The notes beneath the pieces were generated by a model. The model was given only the letters and a program-made list of their open reading frames with translations. It made no database searches and had not been told where the DNA came from. Shown here piece after piece: positions 33,746 to 46,609 of a stretch of 64,000 nt of DNA (position 1 is its first letter; each line of letters starts with the position of its first letter). A program made the translations under genes and the position numbers. Source of the stretch: Rhizobium sp. BT04. GTDB lineage: Bacteria; Pseudomonadota; Alphaproteobacteria; Rhizobiales; Rhizobiaceae. The DNA lies in contig NZ_CP125652.1 of NCBI RefSeq assembly GCF_030053135.1, positions 1,550,001 to 1,614,000 on the forward strand, in the 5' to 3' direction.

Positions 33746-34039
33746 TCAACCAAGCGAGCCGATGATCTCGCGATAGGCGGCCTCCGGGAATGCTTTCAGT
33801 GTCTGGGTGCGGACATTGCCGCCCATCGCCAGCGAGAGGCCAAACCGCGCCATGACGGCATCGTCAGGCGCTTCGCAGACAGCCACCATGTCGTGGCCGC
33901 CCATCGTCAGAAAGAACTGGTTGAAGGAGCCGCCCATGTCGCCGAGCAGTTTCTTCGCCGCATCCAGCCGTTTTGACGAGTCGCGAACGTTGCGCACACC
34001 TTGGTCCGTCCAGTTGATCAACACAATGTAAGTGGTCAT
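33746..34039 (-). CDS. GYD-domain protein
   Basis: The 97-residue protein is a GYD domain: TTYIVLINWTDQGVRNVRDS, KKLLGDMGGSFNQFFLTMGG and HDMVAVCEAPDDAVMARF. These are small dimeric ferredoxin-like-fold proteins of unknown function, common in alphaproteobacteria. GGGAGG precedes the ATG at 34039. It is a single gene lying downstream of the rpoD terminator. The 163-base gap between it and the DUF930 gene holds nothing recognisable. Confidence 0.85.
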   Translation of the reverse strand: MTTYIVLINWTDQGVRNVRDSSKRLDAAKKLLGDMGGSFNQFFLTMGGHDMVAVCEAPDDAVMARFGLSLAMGGNVRTQTLKAFPEAAYREIIGSLG

Positions 34040-34220
34040 CTCGCACCTCCCACCGGAGGATTCGCCCGACACGGGCATGCGTCGGTCCTCGCTCGCGCAT
34101 CGCGATCGATTTCTTCCCCCGTGGCCGGACTATAATCTTGTCACCACCGAGCGACAAGAAAGCCGCCGGGATCATTGGTACTAGGCGTGTCGCCCAAAAG
34201 TGTGCAGCAGTGGAAAAGGA

Positions 34221-34255
34221 CGAAAAGCAAAAAGCCGGACATGAAGCCCGGCTTT
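34221..34255 (-). terminator. Rho-independent terminator of rpoD
   Basis: On the minus strand AAAGCCGG pairs with CCGGCTTT, followed by TTGCTTTT. It begins 26 bases after the rpoD stop codon. Confidence 0.75.
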
Positions 34256-34281
34256 CGCAATCGTAAAGGTTGTATCGCCCC

Positions 34282-36339
<2,058 letters not shown>

Positions 36340-36606
36340 TTATATCGTCGCCTTCCTGACGCTATCCAATCTCGCTACGGTGAATGGGCCGTCTCAGGGC
36401 CTGACGCATCGCACGCGCCGCCCAGAATCACCTTTGCCCACCTAACGGGATGACATTTAAAGCCTGATTAACCACGATAGCCGGCACCGGACAGCAAAGC
36501 TTCTTTGCTTTTGGATTTCCGGCCATGGTTGCGCGATCCGCCTTGACCCAGTTCACCGTTTCAACAAGTCGAACGGTGATTCCCACATTTTTTGCTCTCG
36601 TCAAGC

Positions 36607-36654
36607 TTTTCCACAAAAAAAGCCCACGAAAAATCGGAAAAAGCCTTATCCACA
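36607..36654 (+). promoter_or_regulatory. Two DnaA-box-like 9-mers upstream of rpoD
   Basis: TTATCCACA at 36646-36654 is an exact DnaA box, and TTTTCCACA at 36607-36615 differs at one position. They lie in the 466-base region between rpoD and the GFA gene, which otherwise shows no gene. Chance occurrence cannot be excluded. Confidence 0.3.
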
Positions 36655-36805
36655 GGCTTTGAACCGCGGCAGCGATTGCGAACCTTATTTAAGAGGCGGC
36701 GAACAAAAGACAAGGGCAGCAAGAATTTTGCCTGCGCTGCAGTTGTTTCGGCCATTTTTGCAGTCCTGCCGGCGATCTATTCGCCTCTGTCCAGACGAAT
36801 ATTGG

Positions 36806-37152
36806 CTATTTTGCCTTGCCATCGTAGGCCGTCACCGTCAGCGCGCCGAGATCGACCGCAGGAATACAGCGCAAATTGATCGAGGCCATCGCCGCACCGT
36901 TCGGGCCTACGCCCTCGCCGAACGGCGCGATGCCGCAATTGGCGCAGAAGTGATGCCGGATGACATGCCTGTTGAAAGTATAGGTCGAGAGATTAGCCTC
37001 GGGCGTCTTCAGCACCAGCTTGTCGCGCGGCACGAAGGCGAGAAGCCCGCCGCGCCGCGGCAGAGCGAACAGTTGCAATCGAGCGCCTCGGTGAATTCGC
37101 CTTCGACCTCGAAAGCCACGTTGCCGCAATGGCAGCTTCCTTCATAAATCAT
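36806..37152 (-). pseudogene. GFA-family (glutathione-dependent formaldehyde-activating-like) protein, frameshifted
   Basis: From the ATG at 37152 (after GAGGAGGAC) the frame reads MIYEGSCHCGNVAFEVEGEF and CNCSLCR, the zinc-binding start of GFA proteins. After about 30 codons the frame is wrong. The remainder (GGLLAFVPRDKLVLKTPEAN to YGKAK, with CANCG) continues in another frame from about 37060. The switch lies in the GC run at 37046-37062 and equals a net gain of 2 or loss of 1 base. It may be a real mutation or a sequence error. It follows tdh by 10 bases. Confidence 0.7.
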
Positions 37153-37162
37153 GTCGTCCTCC

Positions 37163-38200
<1,038 letters not shown>

Positions 38201-38229
38201 ATCTGTATTCCTTGGTCAGTGCCTATTCC

Positions 38230-38370
38230 TGCCCCTCATTCGCCTGCCGGCACCTTCTCCCCGCAAGTGGGGCGAAGGGGTATGCCGCACCGGCTTCATC
38301 AACCCTGGACGCTGCGTTTGGCACGTCCTCTCGCCCCGTTTTTACGGGGAGAGGGTTAGAGTGAGGGGCA
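38230..38370. repeat. RIME-like palindromic intergenic element between kbl and tdh
   Basis: Left arm 38230-38278 (TGCCCCTCATTCGCCTGCCG start, with CTCCCCGCAAGTGGGGCG hairpin) is followed by right arm 38327-38370 (CGCCCCGTTTTTACGGGGAG, ending GTGAGGGGCA). The ends are complementary. It resembles the RIME elements described in Rhizobium. It sits inside a two-gene metabolic unit and could modulate tdh expression. Confidence 0.75.
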
Positions 38371-38380
38371 AGCCCTATTC

Positions 38381-39568
38381 TCAAATTACACCCAATTCCC
38401 GTCCTGCCTCGGCAAAAGCCGCAATCGCCCGCTCGACATCCGCCTGCGAATGCGCCGCCGACATCTGCGTGCGGATGCGGGCCTGGCCCTTCGGCACGAC
38501 GGGGAAGGAGAAACCGATCACATAGATGCCCTTCTTCAGCATCAGGCTCGCCATGTCCTGGGCAAGCTTGGCGTCACCCAGCATGACGGGAATGATCGGG
38601 TGTCCTTCGCCGGCAAGGGTGAAACCGAGCTTGGTCATCTCCATGCGGAAAAGATCCGCATTGTCGGAAAGACGCCTGCGCAAGGCATCGCCGTTTTCGA
38701 TGAGGTCGAAAACTTTCAGCGAGGCCGCCGCGATAACCGGCGCCAACGTGTTCGAGAACAGATAGGGCCGCGAGCGCTGCCGCAGCCATTCGACGACTTC
38801 CGCTTTCGCCGCGGTATAGCCGCCCGATGCACCGCCGAGCGCCTTGCCGAGCGTGCCGGTGATGATGTCGATCCGGCCCTCGACACCGCAATGTTCCGGC
38901 GAGCCGCGGCCATTTTTGCCGACGAACCCGACGGCATGGCTGTCATCGACCATGACCATCGCGCCGTATTTTTCGGCGAGATCGCAGACGCCGCCGAGAT
39001 TGGCGATGATGCCGTCCATCGAGAAGACGCCGTCGGTGGCGATCAGCTTGAAGCGGCTGCCTTCGGCCTTTTTCAGTTCCTCTTCGAGTGCCGCCATGTC
39101 GTTATTGGCGTAGCGGAATCGCTTGGCCTTCGAAAGCCTGACGCCGTCGATGATCGAGGCGTGGTTCAGCGCATCCGAGATGATCGCGTCCTCCTCGGAC
39201 AGCAACGTTTCGAACAGGCCGCCATTGGCATCGAAGCAGGAGGAATAGAGGATCGTGTCTTCCATGCCGAGGAAGGAGGAGATGCGCGCTTCGAGCTGCT
39301 TGTGCTCCTCCTGCGTGCCGCAGATGAACCGCACAGAGGCCATGCCGTAGCCATAGCGATCGAGCGCCTGCTTGCCGGCCTCGGCCAGTTCCTCACTGTC
39401 GGCAAGGCCGAGATAGTTGTTGGCGCAGAAATTCAGCACCCGCTCGCCGGAAACAACGGCGATTTCCCCGGCCTGCTTCGAGGTGATAACGCGTTCGGAC
39501 TTGTAGAGGCCGGCATCCTGAAGAGAGGCAAGCTCAGATTGCAGGTGGGAGAGAAATGCTTTTGTCAT
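38381..39568 (-). CDS. kbl: 2-amino-3-ketobutyrate CoA ligase (glycine C-acetyltransferase)
   Basis: The 395-residue PLP enzyme of the alpha-oxoamine synthase family contains [48 protein letters not shown] and the PLP-binding Lys in [15 protein letters not shown]. It cleaves 2-amino-3-ketobutyrate with CoA to glycine and acetyl-CoA. It pairs with Tdh for threonine breakdown. The ATG at 39568 ([12 protein letters not shown]) matches known starts; the longer frame to 39613 is not supported. Confidence 0.95.
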   Translation of the reverse strand: MTKAFLSHLQSELASLQDAGLYKSERVITSKQAGEIAVVSGERVLNFCANNYLGLADSEELAEAGKQALDRYGYGMASVRFICGTQEEHKQLEARISSFLGMEDTILYSSCFDANGGLFETLLSEEDAIISDALNHASIIDGVRLSKAKRFRYANNDMAALEEELKKAEGSRFKLIATDGVFSMDGIIANLGGVCDLAEKYGAMVMVDDSHAVGFVGKNGRGSPEHCGVEGRIDIITGTLGKALGGASGGYTAAKAEVVEWLRQRSRPYLFSNTLAPVIAAASLKVFDLIENGDALRRRLSDNADLFRMEMTKLGFTLAGEGHPIIPVMLGDAKLAQDMASLMLKKGIYVIGFSFPVVPKGQARIRTQMSAAHSQADVERAIAAFAEAGRELGVI

Positions 39569-39695
39569 TGTAAACGCCCTTGTCCCCAAAACGTCCTCCG
39601 ATGGGCGCTGCAATTAGCACAAAGCAAGTGCTGATGTCGCCGATCCGGTACGAAATATTTTCACAAGGAAAGGTCGGCAGTGAGAGAAATTGAAA

Positions 39696-39705
39696 TGAAT
39701 ATTCA
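39696..39705. promoter_or_regulatory. Candidate VapB operator
   Basis: TGAATATTCA is a perfect 10-base palindrome 35 bases before vapB, flanked by TTGAA-type extensions. VapB antitoxins repress their own operons at such palindromes. It lies in the region shared with the divergent kbl promoter. Confidence 0.35.
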
Positions 39706-39740
39706 AAAGTGATATCCGTATATGCAGAAGGAATATTACC

Positions 39741-39983
39741 ATGGCCCTTTATATTCGAGACCCTGCAGTAGATGAGCTTGCGCGTGAGCTGCAGCGCCTG
39801 ACCAAAGCTGCAACAAAAACCGACGCCGTGCGAACGGCCCTCCATCATGAGCTTACGCGCGCGCGGCAAAGCCGGCCGCTGCATGAACGCCTCACGCGCG
39901 CAAAATCGCTGGCGGACGCGATGGGAGCAAACGACCCGTCATTCGACCTGAAGAAATTCAGCGACGAAATGTGGGGTAGCTGA
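39741..39983 (+). CDS. vapB: Antitoxin, VapB/Rv0623-like
   Basis: The 80-residue protein has MALYIRDPAVDELARELQRL then TKAATKTDAVRTALHHELTR, the Rv0623-type (PSK transcription factor) ribbon-helix-helix start. The C-terminal toxin-binding tail follows (DPSFDLKKFSDEMWGS). AGAAGGA precedes the ATG. It overlaps vapC by one base (TGATG). It would neutralise the toxin and repress its own promoter. The pair lies between kbl (divergent) and recQ (convergent). Confidence 0.9.
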   Translation: MALYIRDPAVDELARELQRLTKAATKTDAVRTALHHELTRARQSRPLHERLTRAKSLADAMGANDPSFDLKKFSDEMWGS

Positions 39984-40405
39984 TGTTTATCGACGCATCA
40001 GCAATCGTCGCCATTCTTGCGCGAGAGCCCGGCCATGAAGAACTTGAGAAGGTTCTGGCGGCATCGGGCGATCCCATTATGCACATCTCGCCCCTTGTCC
40101 GTTTCGAGGCTATCCAGGCGCTCGCACGGCAGAAGACGCCCACAGGCAGGAAAACGCCACCCGAACTTCTAAGGGCGTCAGCCGAGGCGGTTGACGCATT
40201 CGCCGAAGATCTCAATCTCGAAGAAATTTCGATCTCGCATGAGATCGGCGAATATGCACTGTCTGCAAGCATGAGCTATGGAAAAGTCATTGGTCATCGG
40301 GCAGACCTGAATTTCGGCGATTGCTTTGCCTATGCTTGCGCCAAAGCGCTGAAAACGCGCCTTCTCTACAAAGGCAACGACTTCCTCCACACAGACCTTG
40401 CCTGA
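39983..40405 (+). CDS. vapC: PIN-domain toxin, VapC
   Basis: The 140-residue PIN-domain RNase has the first acidic residue in MFIDASAIVAIL, a conserved Glu in RFEAIQALAR, and the C-terminal acids in ADLNFGDCFAYACAK. VapC toxins cleave tRNA or rRNA when the antitoxin is lost. It is translated immediately after vapB through a TGATG overlap. The gene ends 41 bases before the convergent recQ stop. Confidence 0.92.
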   Translation: MFIDASAIVAILAREPGHEELEKVLAASGDPIMHISPLVRFEAIQALARQKTPTGRKTPPELLRASAEAVDAFAEDLNLEEISISHEIGEYALSASMSYGKVIGHRADLNFGDCFAYACAKALKTRLLYKGNDFLHTDLA

Positions 40406-40446
40406 CCAAAGGCTCCGGGATCGCGACCATCACCGATCTCCGCGGA

Positions 40447-42312
40447 CTACTGGCCGTGCGAGAGGATGATCTCCAGGAAGGCATCGCCGTAGCGTTCGAG
40501 CTTCGCCTGCCCGACGCCCGATATGGCGAGCAGTTCCTTGCGGCTGCGCGGCTTCTCCGTGGCGAAGGCGATCAGCGTCGTATCGGGAAAGACGACATAG
40601 GGCGGCACACCGAGCGATTTCGCGATTGCCATGCGCTCGGCCCGCAGCGCTTCGAACAGAGTGCCGTCGGCGCCCGATAGGGCCGACTTGCGTTCGCTGC
40701 GTTCCGCCTTCTTCGTGCGCCGCTCCGAAGCCGGCCGGTCCTTGCGGAAGAACACCTGCCGCTCGTGCTTGAAGACGGCGCGCGCCTCCGGCTCCAGCTT
40801 CAGTGCGCCGAAGGCTTCGTGATCGACGCGAATCAGCCCCATGGCGAGCAGCTGGCGGAAGACCGATTGCCAGACACGCGCCGGAATATCCTTGCCGGCG
40901 CCGAAGACCGGCATCTCGGTGTGGCCGAAACGCTCGGTCTTTTCGTTGACGTTGCCGAGGAGCACGTCGACGACATGGCCGGCGCCGAAACGCTCGCCGG
41001 TGCGATAGATCGCGGCCAGCGCCTTGATTGCCGCCTCCGTGCCCTCCCAGGTCTCGACCGGCTTCAGGCAGGTGTCGCAATTGCCGCACTGGCCGGCATG
41101 GGCCTCGCCGAAATGGGCAAGGATCGCCTGGCGCCGGCAGGAGGCCGTTTCGCAGATCGCCAGCAAGGCGTTGAGCTTGGCGCGTTCGACCCGCTTGATC
41201 TCGGCGGCGGCACTGCCCTCGTCGATCATCCGGCCGCGCTGGATGACGTCGGCCATGCCATAGGCCATCCAGACCTCCGACGGCAGGCCGTCGCGCCCGG
41301 CTCGCCCGGTCTCCTGGTAATAGGCTTCCACCGAGCCCGGCAGGTCGAGATGGGCGACATAACGCACATTCGGCTTGTCGATGCCCATGCCGAAGGCGAC
41401 GGTGGCGACTAGGCAGAGATTCTCCTCTTTCAGGAACGCATCCTGATTGGCGTCGCGCACCGCCCTGTCCATGCCGGCATGATAGGCGAGCGCACGGATG
41501 CCCTGCCCGTTCAGCCACTCGGCCGTATCCTCGACCTTGGCGCGCGACAGGCAATAGACGATGCCGCTATTGCCCTTGTGACCGGAGAGAAACCGCAGCA
41601 GTTGCTGGCGCGGTTGGTCGCGCTCGACGATCTCGTAGGCAATATTCGGACGGTCAAAGCTGGTGGTGAAGATCTCCGCAGCATCGAGCCCCAACCGCTC
41701 GATGATGTCGTCGCGCGTATGCGGATCGGCCGTCGCCGTCAGGGCGATGCGCGGGACACCGGGATATTGTTCGCCGAGTCGGCCGAGCTCGCGATATTCC
41801 GGCCGGAAATCATGGCCCCATTGCGAGACGCAGTGCGCCTCATCGATAGCAAACAGCGCGATCTTCTCATTGGCGATCAGTTCACGGAACCCATCGGTCA
41901 GAATGCGCTCGGGCGTCACGTAGAGAAGGTCGAGCCGGCCCGCCGAAAGCGCGCGGCGAACCTCGATGAATTCCTCGCGCGACAGCGACGAATTGAGCGC
42001 GGCCGCCCGGATGCCGAGCTGCTTCATCGCCTCCACCTGATCGCGCATCAGCGCAATCAGCGGCGAAACGACGATGCCCACACCGGCACGGCAGAGCGCC
42101 GGGATCTGGAAGCACAGCGATTTGCCGGCCCCTGTGGGGAAGAGCACCACAGCATCGCCGCCGGAAACCACATGCTCGACCACCTGCTGCTGCTTGCCGC
42201 GGAAAGAGGAATAACCGTAGACCTGCTTGAGGATATCGAGCGGCGCGCGGCCGGTGGAAAACAGCGCATCGGAGGCGGAAAAGCCCGGTTCGTTGCGTTC
42301 GGTCAGCGACAT
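40447..42312 (-). CDS. recQ: RecQ ATP-dependent DNA helicase
   Basis: The 621-residue helicase has Walker [16 protein letters not shown] (GAGKS at 61-65), [17 protein letters not shown], and [14 protein letters not shown] in helicase domain 2. The RecQ zinc site ([20 protein letters not shown], then CGNCDTC), winged helix and a C-terminal HRDC domain ([20 protein letters not shown]) follow. It works in RecF-pathway repair and recombination. The start overlaps the dnaG stop by one base (TGATG), so both are co-translated, an uncommon partner for dnaG. Confidence 0.95.
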   Translation of the reverse strand: MSLTERNEPGFSASDALFSTGRAPLDILKQVYGYSSFRGKQQQVVEHVVSGGDAVVLFPTGAGKSLCFQIPALCRAGVGIVVSPLIALMRDQVEAMKQLGIRAAALNSSLSREEFIEVRRALSAGRLDLLYVTPERILTDGFRELIANEKIALFAIDEAHCVSQWGHDFRPEYRELGRLGEQYPGVPRIALTATADPHTRDDIIERLGLDAAEIFTTSFDRPNIAYEIVERDQPRQQLLRFLSGHKGNSGIVYCLSRAKVEDTAEWLNGQGIRALAYHAGMDRAVRDANQDAFLKEENLCLVATVAFGMGIDKPNVRYVAHLDLPGSVEAYYQETGRAGRDGLPSEVWMAYGMADVIQRGRMIDEGSAAAEIKRVERAKLNALLAICETASCRRQAILAHFGEAHAGQCGNCDTCLKPVETWEGTEAAIKALAAIYRTGERFGAGHVVDVLLGNVNEKTERFGHTEMPVFGAGKDIPARVWQSVFRQLLAMGLIRVDHEAFGALKLEPEARAVFKHERQVFFRKDRPASERRTKKAERSERKSALSGADGTLFEALRAERMAIAKSLGVPPYVVFPDTTLIAFATEKPRSRKELLAISGVGQAKLERYGDAFLEIILSHGQ

Positions 42313-44321
42313 CAGTGGTTCGCCGCCCCTTTGACGCGGCCGGAAAGCACCCCGAAGCCATCGATGATCGCCTCCTGGTTCTCAAGGCGCACCCCTTCGA
42401 AATGCACTTCCTGCTGCGCCCGCATCAGTTGAACGATCGCCTCGCCGTCGCCGGCTTCGGTCGCCAGCGCGATCTCGCGCTCGAGTTCAATCTTCTGCCT
42501 GCGCAGCGCCTTCGCCCGCTTGTGGAAGGCGAGCGCCTGGCGGTAGCCTTCGCGTGCATCCTCCATCGCCGCCTCCTCGGTCGCCGTCCAGAGCCGGGCA
42601 TTGCGCACCTGCTGATCGAGGCTCTTGATCAGCGGGCCAAAACCCTCGAACTCCAATCGTTCGGTCAGATATTCGCGTGTCAGATGCGGTCCGGCGACGG
42701 CAGCGGCGGCTCCCAGCATCGCCGACCAGAGCCGCTGCAGCTCGCGGCTGTCATAGTCGATCGCGGCGATTTCGTCATAATCGTCGATCATTAGCGAGGG
42801 ATGATTGATGACGGTCAGCGCCAGCACGCTTTCGCGCAGCGCCGTATTGTCCCGGTGGCCGCGCACGGGGCCGGAGCGGGCAAGCCGGTCGGAAATGACG
42901 CTGGGGCTTTTCGGCCCTGCCTTGCCGGCATTGTCGCGGCCCGCCCGGTAATTGCCGTTGCCGCTGAAGCCGCCGCGGCGTTCGCCATTGTTGCGGTTCT
43001 GGAACTGCGGCTGGAAGAAGGCGTTCAGCCGGTCGCGAATATCCTGCTGATAGTGGCGGCGCACATTCTCGTCGGCGATGACGGCGACCAGCTGCTTCAG
43101 CCGCGCTTCGAGCTCGGCGCGTGCCTCGGGCGTATCGAACTTGCCGGTGTTGATCTCCCGGCTCCACAGCATCTCCGAAAGCGGCTTTGCCTGGCTCATC
43201 ACCTTGTCGAAGGGCGCGCGGCCGTCATCGCGCACCAGATCGTCGGGGTCCTTGCCATCGGGCAGCAGCGCGAAGCGGACGGAATAACCGGGTTTCAGAT
43301 GGGGCAGCGCCAGTTCGGCGGCGCGATTGGCGGCGCGGATGCCAGCGCCGTCGCCGTCGAAGCAGAGCACCGGCTGCGGCACCATCTTCCAAAGCAGCTC
43401 GAGCTGGTTTTCGGTAAGCGCCGTGCCGAGCGGCGCAACGGCATTCTCGACGCCTGCCTGATAGAGCGCGATCACGTCCATATAGCCTTCGACGGCGATG
43501 ATGGTGCCACTCGCAGTGTCGTCCTGAGGATCGCCGCGGCCAGGCCCTTGGATCGCACGGCGCGCGCGGGCGAAATTATAAAGGACATTGCCCTTGTGGA
43601 AGAGCTCCGTCTCGTTGGAGTTCAGATATTTCGCCGGCGCATCGGCCGACATGGCGCGGCCGCCGAAGGCGATCACCTTTTCCCGCGATGAAAGGATCGG
43701 GAACATGATGCGGTCGCGGAAGCGGTCGTAGGAAACCGGCACGTTTTCATGGACGACCAGGCCGCAGGCCTCGATCTGCTCCTTAGTGACGCCCTTGCCG
43801 GCGAGGAATTCCTTCAGCGCATTGCGACTGTCGGGCGCATAACCGAGACGGAAGGTCTCGATGGTGCGCCCCGTCAGCCCGCGGTCGCGCAGATAGGCGC
43901 GCGCCCTCGCCCCATTCGCCGTCTGCAACTGATCCTGGAAAAATTGTGTCGCCATTTCCATGACGTCGATCAGCGAGCCACGCTCCTTCTCGCGCTTCTC
44001 CATGACAGGGTCGGCAAGCGGCATCGGCACGCCGGCCATGTCGGCGATCTGCTGCACCGCCTCGGGAAAACTCAAGCCTTCGAGTTCGGTGAGAAAGCGG
44101 AAATGGTCGCCAGTGACGCCGCAGCCGAAGCAATGATAGCGGCCCTTCCGGTCCTCGCAATGGAAACTCGGCGATTTCTCACCATGGAACGGGCAGCAGG
44201 CCCAGTAATCGCCGCGCGACACGTTGGTCTTTCGCTTATCCCAGCTGACGCGGCGCGCGATCACGTTCGAAATCGGAACGCGGTCGCGGATCTCATCGAG
44301 AAAGGTGTTGGAAAAGCGCAT
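42312..44321 (-). CDS. dnaG: DNA primase
   Basis: The 669-residue primase has an N-terminal CHC2 zinc finger (C43-x2-H46-x17-C64-x2-C67) and the primase core with toprim [15 protein letters not shown]-terminal helicase-interacting region follows a Gly/Asn/Arg-rich linker (residues about 435-475). It makes RNA primers for replication. In many alphaproteobacteria the next gene is rpoD; here recQ overlaps its end. Other family features are normal. The upstream gap 44322-44989 holds no clear gene. Confidence 0.96.
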   Translation of the reverse strand: MRFSNTFLDEIRDRVPISNVIARRVSWDKRKTNVSRGDYWACCPFHGEKSPSFHCEDRKGRYHCFGCGVTGDHFRFLTELEGLSFPEAVQQIADMAGVPMPLADPVMEKREKERGSLIDVMEMATQFFQDQLQTANGARARAYLRDRGLTGRTIETFRLGYAPDSRNALKEFLAGKGVTKEQIEACGLVVHENVPVSYDRFRDRIMFPILSSREKVIAFGGRAMSADAPAKYLNSNETELFHKGNVLYNFARARRAIQGPGRGDPQDDTASGTIIAVEGYMDVIALYQAGVENAVAPLGTALTENQLELLWKMVPQPVLCFDGDGAGIRAANRAAELALPHLKPGYSVRFALLPDGKDPDDLVRDDGRAPFDKVMSQAKPLSEMLWSREINTGKFDTPEARAELEARLKQLVAVIADENVRRHYQQDIRDRLNAFFQPQFQNRNNGERRGGFSGNGNYRAGRDNAGKAGPKSPSVISDRLARSGPVRGHRDNTALRESVLALTVINHPSLMIDDYDEIAAIDYDSRELQRLWSAMLGAAAAVAGPHLTREYLTERLEFEGFGPLIKSLDQQVRNARLWTATEEAAMEDAREGYRQALAFHKRAKALRRQKIELEREIALATEAGDGEAIVQLMRAQQEVHFEGVRLENQEAIIDGFGVLSGRVKGAANH

Positions 44322-44839
44322 TTATACCTCTTGGCCAAGCTCCATATAAGCTGGTTTGCCGCTCCATGCCACGAAACTTGTCATGAAAACCCGCTATTCA
44401 CAGGCAAGTGCACTGGTTGCCCAAGACGTCGGTTATCCAATCAACAACACGTTATCGCCCCTGCGACAGGGGTGCGACATTATTGTCCTCGCAGATCGGG
44501 AAATCCATCGTCGCAAGGGCTTCGCGAAGAGCCGCAGCCTTTGGAAAAACCGAATTAAAACCTTTAAAAACAGTATCTTATCATTTCCTTCGATTAGACT
44601 CCTCCGTCTTCGAGCCCACTGTTCAGCCTCCGCTTTGAGGTCTCTTCAAGCGCCGTTTTCGCCAATCATTATTTTTTTGTAATTTGAATAAGCCGCCAGC
44701 CCGCAATAGGTTCGATCTCAACAAAGCGATCCCCGAGCGAAGCACCATCCCTACCCCCGGCGCCGCTTCGCAAGGGTGCCTTTGCAAATACCCTCCGGCT
44801 TGGGCCTTGGCCCTGCGTTTGCCGGCGGAAGCAAAGAGC

Positions 44840-44874
44840 AAGAAGGCAGGAGCGCCCCCAGCTCCTGCCTTCTT
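44840..44874. terminator. Perfect 14-bp hairpin between divergent genes
   Basis: AAGAAGGCAGGAGC (44840-44853) pairs perfectly with GCTCCTGCCTTCTT (44861-44874) around a 7-base loop. It lies in the 668-base gap between divergent dnaG and the 45877-ending gene, so it terminates neither. It may end an unannotated RNA, or be part of a repeat. No gene is supported in the rest of the gap; the stretch 44665-44690 is AT-rich. Confidence 0.5.
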
Positions 44875-44989
44875 AAATTTTGGCTCCCTTTGCGACAACT
44901 CTCCTTTGAAATTAACCGCTTATTGACAAAACCGTTGACAGGCGGCGCCTGCATGAAAGATGTATGCGCGGAACTCCTGGACCTCTCCA

Positions 44990-45877
44990 ATGGCTTTTAC
45001 CGCGGACAATCTTGCAGCAGACGATCGATTTCTTTCTGCGATCCTGCATTGCGCCGATCAGATGCTTTCGATCTACCGCGAGAGCCCGCGTATCGCCTCG
45101 ATCTTTGCCGCGCAGCAGCGCTGGCTGATGGCCCATGCCGGTTTCGCCCTTCACTACGGTCATCCCGACGACGGCAGGAGGGGGCTCTATTCCGGCCGCT
45201 TCATCGATTTCGCAGTCAGGAACGACATTGCAAGCCGCAATACGGCCGCAGCCTTCATGCAGGAAATGCTGGCCTATCGCTTCCTGCGGGCGGTTCCCGG
45301 CCCCGACAAGCGCACACGCTATCTGGAACCCACTGAGATCGCCGAACAGCATTTCACCCGATGGCTCGTCACCCATATGATGATCCTCGACAGCCTCGAC
45401 GGCGGTGAACGCGCCGACAAGATCACCGCCGATCCCTCGGCGATGATGGCAGCGATCCAGCCGCTGATCGCCAGGGCGATCATCGGCAGCGAAAGGGTGC
45501 GCAGTCCGGGCGCCACGTTCAACCTCTTCAACTGGGCGAACACGGGCGGGCTTGTCATGGACTATCTGATCTCGCGCCTTCCAGAATTTCCCCGGACGGC
45601 CGAACGCGTCGTGCTCGGTCCTCTGTCGCTGAGAGAAATCCGCGAACAGTTCATGATCTCCAACACCCACCTGAAGCGGCTTTTGACTCAGGCGGCGGCC
45701 ATGGGGAGCGTCGGCTGGACCGAACCTTCCCGCAAGGGCGACTTCTGGCTGTCGGGCCGCTTCATCATGGAATATTGGAATTATCAGGCGGCGAAATTCG
45801 CCATCATCGATGCTGCCGCCGAAGCGGTGCTCGGGCCTGCGGTTCGGGACGAACCGCAGGCGAGACGCGTTAGCTGA
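44990..45877 (+). CDS. Hypothetical protein, possible winged-helix regulator
   Basis: The 295-residue protein contains DDRFLSAILHCADQMLSIYR and ESPRIASIFAAQQRWLMAHA near the N-terminus. A C-terminal LGPLSLREIREQFMISNTHLKRLLTQAAAMG then GSVGWTEPSRKGDFWLSGRF reads like a winged-helix DNA-binding domain. The family name is not recognised. Another ATG lies at 44960, but two TTGACA hexamers (44923, 44935) suggest transcription begins near 44970, favouring 44990. The gene converges on yqeY. Confidence 0.65.
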   Translation: MAFTADNLAADDRFLSAILHCADQMLSIYRESPRIASIFAAQQRWLMAHAGFALHYGHPDDGRRGLYSGRFIDFAVRNDIASRNTAAAFMQEMLAYRFLRAVPGPDKRTRYLEPTEIAEQHFTRWLVTHMMILDSLDGGERADKITADPSAMMAAIQPLIARAIIGSERVRSPGATFNLFNWANTGGLVMDYLISRLPEFPRTAERVVLGPLSLREIREQFMISNTHLKRLLTQAAAMGSVGWTEPSRKGDFWLSGRFIMEYWNYQAAKFAIIDAAAEAVLGPAVRDEPQARRVS

Positions 45878-45883
45878 GACGCA

Positions 45884-46336
45884 TCAGTTCAGCAGTTCCT
45901 TGACGGTCGCCGACGCTTTGGCGAAATCCATCTGGCCGGCATAACGCTCCTTCAGCGCCGCCATCACCTTGCCCATGTCCTTAGCGCCGGCGGCACCGGT
46001 CTCGGCGATGATCGCCGAGATATTGGTGCGCACTTCGCCGTCCGAGAGCTGCTTCGGCATGAAATCCTGGATGACGGTGATTTCGGCGCGCTCCTTGGCG
46101 GCAAGCTCCGGCCGGGAATTCTCTTCGTAGATCTTCGCTGATTCGTCGCGCTGCTTCACCATCTTGGCGAGGATCTGCAGGATCTCGTCGTCGCTCGCCT
46201 GCTCCTTGCCGGTGCCGCGATTGGCGATATCGCGGTCCTTGACCGCGGCCTGAATCAGCCGGACGGTGGAAAGCCGCTCGGCATTCTTGGCCTTCATCGC
46301 CTCTTTTAGCTGGGTGGCGAGTTGATCGCGCAGCAT
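45884..46336 (-). CDS. GatB/YqeY domain protein
   Basis: The 150-residue protein has the YqeY pattern: MLRDQLATQLKEAMKAKNAE, RLSTVRLIQAAVKDRDIANR and IQDFMPKQLSDGEVRTNISA. The C-terminal MGKVMAALKERYAGQMDFAK is shared with the tail of GatB. YqeY proteins may bind tRNA and affect amidotransferase activity, without proof of role. AGGAG is 8 bases before the ATG at 46336; a GTG at 46345 is the alternative. It is divergent from carA, a common arrangement in rhizobia. Confidence 0.9.
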   Translation of the reverse strand: MLRDQLATQLKEAMKAKNAERLSTVRLIQAAVKDRDIANRGTGKEQASDDEILQILAKMVKQRDESAKIYEENSRPELAAKERAEITVIQDFMPKQLSDGEVRTNISAIIAETGAAGAKDMGKVMAALKERYAGQMDFAKASATVKELLN

Positions 46337-46609
46337 GGTCTTCACTCCTGTTTTGATGCCGCTTCATAAACCACGCTGATGCGGCGGATCAAATAAATTG
46401 CGCGATCGGTGCGATAAAGCGCAGGAAAACGGCTGAGATCTCGGCTAGAAAGATTGACGCTAAGCGATTGCGTGGCTATTTACCGCCACCTGCACCAAAA
46501 TTCGTGATCAGGCCTGAAGCGCGCGGCATTGCCGCGTCCACACGCCTGCGAGATCAAAAGGCGGCCAGCCGCGGCAGCGCGCGCACCGGTCGCCGGAAAC
46601 GGGATGAAG

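Noticed and set aside
44623..44926. ORFs of 80-91 codons in the dnaG upstream gap
   Set aside because: Both overlap the perfect hairpin and each other on opposite strands; no start signal or conserved motif was seen.
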